A stretch of 14,785 nt of DNA from the NCBI GenBank assembly GCA_023807065.1, contig JAJJLU010000896.1, forward strand, positions 1-14,785. Direction: 5' to 3'. The DNA is from Isotricha intestinalis (lineage: Eukaryota > Ciliophora > Litostomatea > Vestibuliferida > Isotrichidae). The translations under genes were made by a program, and so were the position numbers. The notes below the pieces were generated by a model that worked only from the letters and a program-made list of their open reading frames with translations, had not been told where the DNA came from and searched no databases. Shown here piece after piece: positions 1 through 6,811 of the stretch. How positions within the stretch are numbered: the stretch's first letter is position 1; every line of letters begins with the position of its first letter.

Positions 1-14
1 CCCCAATCCCCAAT
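1..14. repeat. Telomeric repeat remnant, two units of CCCCAAT
   Basis: The window opens with two perfect copies of the 7-mer CCCCAAT and then changes at once to ordinary AT-rich sequence. A C-rich strand running 5' to 3' inward from the left end is the expected orientation of a telomere. The unit differs from CCCCAA (Tetrahymena) and CCCCAAAA (spirotrichs); from memory it matches the repeat reported for rumen litostomes. Only two units are present, so assembly trimming or chance is possible, but the position at the extreme end makes a telomere likely. Confidence 0.75.
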
Positions 15-252
15 AAGAAGATAATTTTTATTTTATAAATTAAAAATGAAGATAATTAAAAAATATAATTAATATTTTTAATATTAAAAGATATTTAAAT
101 TTTAAAAAAAGTCTTTAAATTTATTTTTTATTACAATTTTTTTTCTTATTTTTTTATGATTTTATTACTTTGATAATGAATGATAGTTTCTAAATTTTAA
201 TAATTTTTAATAATTATTGTAAAACTAAAAATAAATAAATATATATAATAAA
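15..252. other. Subtelomeric spacer and upstream region of the kinase gene
   Basis: About 240 bp of nearly pure A/T sequence separates the telomere repeat from the first ATG. I see no gene, subtelomeric repeat family or recognisable promoter element. A short subtelomere with a gene starting almost at the chromosome tip is typical of ciliate macronuclear chromosomes. Confidence 0.6.
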
Positions 253-2838
253 ATGGAATCAAATGAAGATAATGAAAAAAAGAAATTTTCTGAGTTTAAA
301 AAGGACATTCGTAATGAAAAAGCATTAATAGAAAAAATTCAAAAAATGTATGAATTAGAATTTGATGAAATGTTTCAAGATATATTAATATCATCAAAAG
401 AAGATTTTTTAGATGATATTTCAAATAATATAAATACTTTATTAACAGATATGTATTCTGAGCAATCACTTAAAGATGAAACTCTTGAAAAAATTTTAAC
501 TGATTTTGATAATGATGTAGAAAAAGATTATAATTATCATTTTGAAATTTTAAATAAAGCTTTTAAAAATTTTGAAAGAGATAATAGAAGAGGAAAATTA
601 AATGAAAATTCATATTTAAATAATTTTAGAAAACATTGTGCTGAAACAGATGATATTCCTTATCATAATTGTCAAAATAGTTTAAGTAAATTTTATCAAA
701 TAGAAGAAAATGGAGAAATTAAATATGTTATTTGTTCAGATTGTCAAAAAGTTTATTTAAGTTCAATGATATTATGTCACTGTGCAAATTGTAATGAAGA
801 TTATTATTCAAGTATTTTAAATAAAAAAGAAGATAAAAATTTATTACCAGCAACATGGAAAAAATATCATTGTGAAAAAGTAATAAATGAAAAAATGAAA
901 TGCGTTAAATGTCATTCAATATTATATTTAAATTTAAAAACAAAAATGTTAGTTTGTTTAAATTCAAAATGTAATTTTACTTCTAAACCAGAAAAAATAT
1001 TATGGACTTGTACTGTTTGTAAAACTGATTTTAGAAGTGAAGCAATAATATATAATCCCCTTGAAAATGAAATAATAAAAAAAATAATTAGACAAACTTT
1101 ATTCTTAAAACAAAAAGCTCATCCTAATAAATTACCTTGTTGTAAATTAAATATTTTTTTCACTAATTTTTATCACAAAAATGATTGTAAAGGAACTTTA
1201 TATTTTGGAGAATTAAATAATAATATGATTGTTGTTTGTGATAGATGCAAAGCTTTTAATTTTTATGATAAATTTATTTGGACATGCCCAAAATGTGGAA
1301 GTAGATTTAGAGATAAAAAAGAATTAAAAAAAATTAATGTGAATTTAAATAATAATAATAATGATATTAAAGATTACAGAAGAAAAAGTTTAGAAGTTTT
1401 AGCTTCTCCAATAAGAAAAAAGAAAAATGATGAAAATGAATTTATTAATAATAGAAGAAATGTTAAAACTAATCTTTATAAAAATGAAAATGAAGAAGAA
1501 GAAATTGATAATAATAATTTAATTATTTTAAGGAAATCTGAAAGACATTATACTAATGATGAAAATGATGTAAGTAAAAAATTAAGAGAAGAAAGAGAAA
1601 GAAGAAGAAAAGAAAGAATTGAAAAAGAAAAAAAAGAAAAAGAAGAAAAAGAAAAAGAAGAAAAACAAAAAGAAATTGAAGATAGATTAAAAGAAAGAGA
1701 AGAAAGAAGGGAAAGAAGAGAAAGAGAAAGAAGAGAAAAAGAAGAAAGAGAAAAAAAAGAAAAAGAAGAAAAAGATAATAAAATAAATTTAAGTGATAGA
1801 ATAATAAAAAGAAGAAGAAGAGAAAACGAAGAAGAAAGTGATTCAAATAAAAAAACAGAAAGTTCTTTAAAAAACGAAAATATAGAAGAAGAAGAAATAA
1901 ATATTAAGCAATCAAAAACAACTCATAATAATAGTACAAATAATTTAAATATAAAAAGTCTTCAAAAGCAAATAAATAAAATATTAAATGATTCTAAATT
2001 ACCTAAATTTGATATAAATGATTATACTTTATATAAGCAAATAGGTGAAGGAAGTTATGGAGTAATATATCAAGCATATAATAATCATGATAAAAAAAAA
2101 TATGCTTTAAAAAAAATAATTGCACATGATATAGATGAATTAGAAAGTTTCGAAGAAGAATTTGAATTAGTGTATGTTTGTGATCATCCTAATGTAATGA
2201 AAATATATGGTATTTGTGTTAATATTTTAGATACAACTACTTTTGCTTTATATGTTTTATTGGAATTAGCTTTAGGAGATTGGAATGATGAAATTAAAAA
2301 ACATTTAAGTGTTAGAAAAAATTATAAAGAAGAGGATTTAATTAATATATTAAAACAAATAATAAATGCTTTATTATTTATGCAAACTAAAATGAAAATT
2401 GCTCATAGAGATATTAAACCTCAAAATATATTAGTGTTTAAAAATAAAATATATAAAGTTGCAGATTTTGGAGAAGCTAAAGAAGCAAAAATTGCAAAAC
2501 AATTAAATACTTTAAGAGGAACTGAATTATATATGAGTCCAGTATTATATGATGGATTAAAAAAAGATAAAGATGATGTAACACATAATCCTTATAAAAG
2601 TGATGTTTTTTCTTTAGGTTTTTGTCTTATGTATGCTGCTAGTTTAAATTTTAATATTATTTATGAAGTCAGAGATATTACTGATACTAATAGAATTGCT
2701 AAAATTTTACAAAGACATTTTAGAAATAAATATACTGAGAAGTTTATTCAAGTTTTACTTGCAATGTTAGAAATTGATGAAAGTAAAAGATATGATTTTG
2801 TTGAGCTAAATGATTTTATTAATAAAAAGTATCCTTAG
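253..2838 (+). CDS. Cys-pair (zinc-ribbon-like) / coiled-coil / Ser-Thr protein kinase
   Basis: This 861-residue protein has three parts. Residues about 129-348 carry repeated Cys pairs spaced like zinc ribbons: CSDC 161-164, CHCANC 175-180, CVKC 217-220, CTVC 253-256, CDRC 329-332 and CPKC 345-348. Residues about 441-509 are almost entirely Glu, Lys and Arg, a charged helix or coiled coil. The C-terminal 270 residues are a kinase domain: glycine loop GEGSYGVIY 598-606, ATP-binding Lys620, HRD 718-720 with Lys722 and Asn725, DFG 738-740, and DVFSLG 784-789. All core catalytic residues are present, so an active Ser/Thr kinase is expected. The usual APE motif reads SPV (762-764), losing its Glu. 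The zinc-ribbon role is inferred; the substrate is unknown. The ATG follows an A-rich leader and the gene ends in TAG. Confidence 0.9.
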   Translation: MESNEDNEKKKFSEFKKDIRNEKALIEKIQKMYELEFDEMFQDILISSKEDFLDDISNNINTLLTDMYSEQSLKDETLEKILTDFDNDVEKDYNYHFEILNKAFKNFERDNRRGKLNENSYLNNFRKHCAETDDIPYHNCQNSLSKFYQIEENGEIKYVICSDCQKVYLSSMILCHCANCNEDYYSSILNKKEDKNLLPATWKKYHCEKVINEKMKCVKCHSILYLNLKTKMLVCLNSKCNFTSKPEKILWTCTVCKTDFRSEAIIYNPLENEIIKKIIRQTLFLKQKAHPNKLPCCKLNIFFTNFYHKNDCKGTLYFGELNNNMIVVCDRCKAFNFYDKFIWTCPKCGSRFRDKKELKKINVNLNNNNNDIKDYRRKSLEVLASPIRKKKNDENEFINNRRNVKTNLYKNENEEEEIDNNNLIILRKSERHYTNDENDVSKKLREERERRRKERIEKEKKEKEEKEKEEKQKEIEDRLKEREERRERRERERREKEEREKKEKEEKDNKINLSDRIIKRRRRENEEESDSNKKTESSLKNENIEEEEINIKQSKTTHNNSTNNLNIKSLQKQINKILNDSKLPKFDINDYTLYKQIGEGSYGVIYQAYNNHDKKKYALKKIIAHDIDELESFEEEFELVYVCDHPNVMKIYGICVNILDTTTFALYVLLELALGDWNDEIKKHLSVRKNYKEEDLINILKQIINALLFMQTKMKIAHRDIKPQNILVFKNKIYKVADFGEAKEAKIAKQLNTLRGTELYMSPVLYDGLKKDKDDVTHNPYKSDVFSLGFCLMYAASLNFNIIYEVRDITDTNRIAKILQRHFRNKYTEKFIQVLLAMLEIDESKRYDFVELNDFINKKYP
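1584..1775. repeat. Homopurine tract inside the kinase gene
   Basis: The DNA encoding the Glu/Lys/Arg helix is almost pure purine on the plus strand, in uninterrupted runs at 1584-1618, 1621-1665 and 1689-1775 (87 nt). It consists of irregular GAA, AGA and AAA codons, not a perfect microsatellite. It also creates a Phe/Leu-rich open frame on the other strand that is not a gene. Confidence 0.85.
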
Positions 2839-3394
2839 AGATATTTTTTCTTTTTTTTTCTATTTTTTACTTTTTTTTGGAAATAAAAATTTATATATTT
2901 AAAATAATAAATCATTTTTTCGAAAAATAATATTCATTTAATATTTTTATTTATATTTATAAAATATAAAATCGGAAAAACAAGGGTTTTAAATTCTGAA
3001 TTTAAAATAAATGTATATCTAAAAGAAAAATTACAAAAGAAAAAATTTCAGTATATAAATAATGAGTTAAATAACTTTTTAATTCATGAAAAAATTGTGC
3101 ATGATAACCAAAATTAGTTAAAATAATAAAATAATAACAATTAAAAGGAAATAACCTAGCGTTTAAATTTTAATGATCATATAATTAAAACATTTCTTTT
3201 ATCAAAAAAATATTTGTATTCTATTTTGTGAAAAAATAAAAAAATAATATAACAAAATTAAATAATAAAGACTTTAAAATATGAAATAAAAGCATATAAA
3301 TTTATAAATCATTAATTTATAGTAAAATAATTGTAATTAAATAAAATTAATTTATAAAATCAAAAACATAAAAAATATTAAAAAAGAAGAAAAT
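2839..3394. other. Intergenic region, no gene seen
   Basis: This is a 556-bp AT-rich spacer between two plus-strand genes. It should hold the 3' end of the kinase transcript and the promoter of the next gene. I find no convincing open frame, tRNA or snRNA. The one notable structure is a 21-bp inverted repeat at 2987-3007, listed separately. Confidence 0.6.
2987..3007. repeat. 21-bp near-perfect palindrome
   Basis: Two 10-nt arms, TTTTAAATTC and GAATTTAAAA, are exact reverse complements with a single T between them. The spacer is too short for an RNA hairpin loop without opening pairs, so a dimeric protein-binding site is as likely as a structure. In DNA this AT-rich it may also be chance. 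Confidence 0.4.
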
Positions 3395-4606
3395 ATGAAT
3401 TATGACAATTACGATGAAGAAATAAATGAATTTAATAATGAACATGATATTTATCAAGAAATGAATATGAAAGAAATAGAAGATGTTTCAGATATTAAAA
3501 ATAGAGAAATTGATGAGAATGAAATATTAAATAATCATTTGTCAATGAAAAATCAAAAAAATTATGATTATAATAAATTAAATTATGAACAAAATTCATT
3601 TAAATATTCTCTTTATAAAGAATTAGAAGATAAATGGTCTGATATAGAAAAAAGAAAACAATTAAATTTGAAAAGAAGAAATTATAATGATTATAAAGAA
3701 AAGAATATTACAATTGAATATTTATTAAATTGGAAAGGAATTGTTTATGAAAGTAGAAAAAAATTTAATGAAAGAAAATTAAGACAAAATGAAAATAATG
3801 AATTTGATAAATTTATAAAAGAGAAAATAAAAGAATTGAAAAATTTAAATAATTCAAATCTTAATAAAAAAGAAAATCCAAAAGATAAAATAAGAAATTA
3901 TTTTAATAAAAAAGGATTTAATAATAACTATAATTTTGATTCTTTGCAAAAATTAACTTCAAATAATTTAAATAATTCAAATTTCAAAAAATCATTTTTA
4001 AAAGAAGATGAAGAAGAAGAATTAATAAATAATAAAAATATTTTTTTTAAAATTACAGAAGACAAAATTCCATTAATAAAAGAAAAAGAAAGTAGCATAA
4101 AAAATAAATTAAGAAATTTATTTGGAATAATAACAAAAGATAATAAATATATTATTAATAATAATATTGGAGATTCAAATTTTTCAGAAATGTCAATTGA
4201 TGATTTAGATAAAAATTTTGAAGATATAATAAGTGATTTATCAAATGATTATAAAATAAAAAGTAAAAATTTAATATTTAAAAGAAATAAAAAACACAAT
4301 TTAAATAAATCTTACTCTATAAATGGAAGAAGATTTAATTCAAGAAATAATATTAAAAAAAAATTTTTGGAAAATAATATTTTATTAAATGAATTGTTGC
4401 CAGAAAGTGGATTTGGAAATAAAAAAATTAATAGTTTTAATAATAATAATAATAAATTAAGTTTTTCTCGATCAAGAATAATTAAAGATTATAATCAATT
4501 AAATCGTAATCAATCATATAAAATTTTTAAAACAAATAAATATAATAGTATAATAAATAAATTTGCAGGAATAACATCACCAAAATTATCAAAATTAATC
4601 CACTAA
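3395..4606 (+). CDS. Asn/Lys-rich hypothetical protein
   Basis: I do not recognise this 403-residue protein. It begins MNYDNYDEEI after an A-rich leader and ends in TAA. It is rich in Asn, Lys, Glu and Ile and has no Cys. An acidic N-terminus (1-45) is followed by a charged region about 70-150 that looks helical and contains both Trp residues (81 and 113). The middle is broken by Asn runs (about 150-200 and 348-353), and the C-terminal third is basic and Ser/Arg/Asn-rich. There is no signal peptide or membrane segment. The 403-codon open frame in DNA this rich in TAA is strong evidence of coding, but a function cannot be read from it. Coiled-coil or cytoskeletal roles are only guesses. Confidence 0.65.
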   Translation: MNYDNYDEEINEFNNEHDIYQEMNMKEIEDVSDIKNREIDENEILNNHLSMKNQKNYDYNKLNYEQNSFKYSLYKELEDKWSDIEKRKQLNLKRRNYNDYKEKNITIEYLLNWKGIVYESRKKFNERKLRQNENNEFDKFIKEKIKELKNLNNSNLNKKENPKDKIRNYFNKKGFNNNYNFDSLQKLTSNNLNNSNFKKSFLKEDEEEELINNKNIFFKITEDKIPLIKEKESSIKNKLRNLFGIITKDNKYIINNNIGDSNFSEMSIDDLDKNFEDIISDLSNDYKIKSKNLIFKRNKKHNLNKSYSINGRRFNSRNNIKKKFLENNILLNELLPESGFGNKKINSFNNNNNKLSFSRSRIIKDYNQLNRNQSYKIFKTNKYNSIINKFAGITSPKLSKLIH

Positions 4607-4701
4607 CATAAAAAAAGAAAAATTGAAAAAAAAAATATAATCACTTTTATCAAATTGATTAATTATTATTAAAAAAAGAAAAAAAGTATGAATAAATATA
4701 T

Positions 4702-5859
4702 TTAAAAGAATTTATCATAAATAACATTTTGTCCATTTTCCATCCATTCTTTCTTACTAACAAACATAGTATTTTTAAAATTAGTCATACTACTTAAAAT
4801 AGCACCACCAAGCCAAGCAGAAAATTTCCTTTCAGGAGGAGCAATAACTTTAACAGTTTTTCCTGTAGGCGCAAGACTTTGTAATTCTTTTTCAAATTTT
4901 TTTCTAATTTTTAAAAATAATGAACTTCCACCACATAAAATAACATTTTGAAATAGATCTTTTTCAATATCTTCATCACATCTTTTAATACTTTTAAAAG
5001 TTTGTTCATGTAAACCATAATGATCTTTCTGGAAAAATTGAGGTTGAAATAATAATTCAGGACATTGATATTTTTCAGGACCTATATGAACTTTACTTCC
5101 ATCTGGTAAATTATATTCTTCTAATATTTTTTGATCTAAACATTTTTTAATTTGTGAATCATAATCTTCTGCAACTTCACATATTTTTTCTTTTAATTCA
5201 TTAATCATACTTTTTTGACCTTCATTAGTAAATTTATCATTATCACTTCTTTGTCCAATAATATAAGCAAAATAATCAGTTAAATCTTTTCCTCCAGTAT
5301 CAACTTTAGTCACAGCATGATTAAGAACAAATCCTTCATATATAGGAACAAAACTAGTAGTTTGATAACCTATATCTACAACTGTTCCTGTTGTTTTTCC
5401 ATTTGCATATAATGCTAATGTTGAATTATTTGTTATATATAATGATTCAACACCTAAATTATCAAAAAGTATTTCGGCCATTTTTTTCCTATTTTCATAA
5501 GTTGCAAATGGTGCTTCTGTTACTATAACAGAATGAGTTTTTGTTTCTGTTAATAATTCATTGTAAAATATATGTTTCCATATTAATTCCATTGTATCAT
5601 AATCTGATATTTCCCCTTTTACAATTGGACGACTTAGTTGAAGAGTTCCTCCCTTATTTAATGCTTCTTCTCCTACAAAGATGTCAATCTGCTCATTCTT
5701 GTCGTCCTCTTCCACTTCTGCTTGCTCTGGCTGAGGACCTGAGTTACTTGCTGGACGACCCAGTACTGTTGGAATCACCACTCGAGGAACATCATCGTCA
5801 GAAAATCCTGCTTTCATGGTGTTTGTTCCGTTGTCTATTATTATCGATTCTGATGACAT
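4702..5859 (-). CDS. Divergent actin / actin-like protein
   Basis: The 385-residue protein aligns with actin over its full length (conventional actin is about 375). The first phosphate loop DNGT is at 9-12, followed by KAGF. GRP (34-36), FYNEL (98-102), TEAP (114-117), VPIYEGF (171-177) and GGKDLTDY (189-196) are conserved. The nucleotide-site strand ILCGGSS is at 307-313 and the C-terminal FSAWLGGAIL at 346-355. Three departures stand out. The DNase-binding loop is replaced by an acidic stretch, residues 37-61, ten longer than usual. The second phosphate loop DSGDGVTH reads DIGYQTTS (162-169). The positions of Gln137, His73 and His161 are Asn145, Lys81 and Ser169. It probably binds nucleotide, but filament formation and hydrolysis may be altered. 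It could be the cell's divergent actin or an actin-related paralogue. Confidence 0.92.
   Translation of the reverse strand: MSSESIIIDNGTNTMKAGFSDDDVPRVVIPTVLGRPASNSGPQPEQAEVEEDDKNEQIDIFVGEEALNKGGTLQLSRPIVKGEISDYDTMELIWKHIFYNELLTETKTHSVIVTEAPFATYENRKKMAEILFDNLGVESLYITNNSTLALYANGKTTGTVVDIGYQTTSFVPIYEGFVLNHAVTKVDTGGKDLTDYFAYIIGQRSDNDKFTNEGQKSMINELKEKICEVAEDYDSQIKKCLDQKILEEYNLPDGSKVHIGPEKYQCPELLFQPQFFQKDHYGLHEQTFKSIKRCDEDIEKDLFQNVILCGGSSLFLKIRKKFEKELQSLAPTGKTVKVIAPPERKFSAWLGGAILSSMTNFKNTMFVSKKEWMENGQNVIYDKFF
5701..5820. other. GC-rich patch within the actin gene
   Basis: By hand count, 5701-5820 is 61 of 120 G+C (about 51%), while a block inside the same gene at 5401-5460 is near 18%. The patch encodes roughly residues 14-53, including the acidic segment that replaces the D-loop. 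Codons here are also unlike the rest of the gene, with several C- or G-ending ones such as GTC, CAG and GAC. Confidence 0.75.
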
Positions 5860-5924
5860 TTTTTCTTTTTTTTCGGGAGTTATAAGTTTTTATTTTAATT
5901 TTTTTATTTATTTTATTATTTTTT

Positions 5925-5960
5925 TTGGGTTTTTATATTTATTTTATTTGGGGTTTTTTA
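5925..5960 (-). promoter_or_regulatory. Candidate upstream element of the actin gene (AAAAACCCAAAA)
   Basis: On the minus strand, about 65-75 bp before the actin ATG, AAAAACCCAAAA interrupts otherwise pure A/T sequence; a similar AAAAAACCCCAAA lies some 20 bp further out. The same 12-mer occurs about 75-80 bp before the Cys-rich secreted protein gene (14027-14040). The repeated distance and the rarity of CCC here suggest a promoter element, but two examples are weak support. Confidence 0.25.
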
Positions 5961-6121
5961 GTTATTAAATTATTTTTTTTGAAGTTTAAAATCTATTAAA
6001 TGAAATATTAAGTTTTTCAATTAAAATTAAAAAAATAAAAGTCTATTATTCATGAAATTAATTGATAAAAAATAAAAAATTTAAATGTGGAATACTTTAT
6101 AATGCTTTATTTATTTTTTTA

Positions 6122-6486
6122 TTATTTCTTTACAGTTGAGTTACTTTCTATTAAAGATTCTAATTCATTTTGTTTTGCTAAATCCATTGGAGTTTGTTTT
6201 CTTTTATTTACTAAATAAGGATCTGCACCATTTTTAAGTAAAAATTCAATTAATTTTATTCTTTTGTGAAAAACTGCATAATGTAAAATTGTGTCTTCAT
6301 ATAAATTTACTGGGTCATTTATTTTATTTTTTGATTTACTATTTGTATTTGAATTAATAATATTTTGGTTTATAAATTGAATTAATTTTGTGTCACTATA
6401 TAATTGATAATTTTCAACTAATCTTCTTTTAGAATCCACATGATCCTTTATTTATTAATATTTTTATAACTTACGCAATTTCCCAT
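6122..6486 (-). CDS. Small ankyrin-repeat protein with lipidation-type N-terminus (two exons)
   Basis: This gene is split by a 29-bp intron at 6446-6474. Exon 1 (6475-6486) is only 12 nt and encodes MGNC; exon 2 (6122-6445) carries on in frame with DHVDSKRR and ends in TAA. The joined protein is 111 residues. Without the splice the frame has no ATG, only an internal GTG, so the split model decides the start. Residues about 55-84 form one full ankyrin repeat (TILHYAV, IEFLLKNGADP) and about 85-103 a second, shorter one (QTPMDLA). Gly2 and Cys4 are the usual residues for myristoylation and palmitoylation, so attachment to a membrane is inferred; His6 is not the ideal residue for N-myristoyl transferase. 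Its partner is unknown; ankyrin repeats generally mediate protein contacts. Confidence 0.75.
6446..6474 (-). other. 29-bp spliceosomal intron
   Basis: Read on the minus strand it begins GTAAGT, ends AAAG, is otherwise nearly all A and T, and contains TAA codons in frame. Removing it joins an ATG GGA AAT TGC exon to the ankyrin reading frame without a shift. Tiny introns are common in ciliates. The inference rests on one gene and has no transcript support. Confidence 0.75.
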
Positions 6487-6811
6487 TTTTAAATTATATA
6501 ATCTTTTTAAATAATAAATTAAATATTAAATTAGATAATTTATATAAATGGGATTTATTGAATTTTTATTAAATATAAAATGTACTATTAAAAAAAGAAA
6601 CTACTTAATTAGAATTAGATATAAATAAAAAAATAATGTATTATCAATTTAAATTAACATTTAAATTTAATTAATAATTTTGATAAAATTGATAAAGATA
6701 TATTTCTTCTAATTTTATTTAAAATATTCCATTGATTTAATTGTTATTTTTAAAAAATTAAAAATTTTTTTATCATTTTTTATTGGTTTTATTTTTATAT
6801 TTTTTGATATT
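6487..6811. other. Divergent promoter region, no gene seen
   Basis: This 325-bp AT-rich spacer lies between the 5' ends of the ankyrin gene (minus) and the PPAT-HD gene (plus), so both promoters should be here. I see no element that stands out, and no RNA gene. Confidence 0.6.

Noticed and set aside
1553..1846. Minus-strand Phe/Leu-rich open frame
   Set aside because: It is the complement of the homopurine tract of the kinase gene, and its composition follows from that alone.
5541..5885. Plus-strand 114-codon open frame over the actin 5' end
   Set aside because: It lies opposite the well-supported actin coding sequence. Its frame stays open partly because the GC-rich patch lacks TAA.
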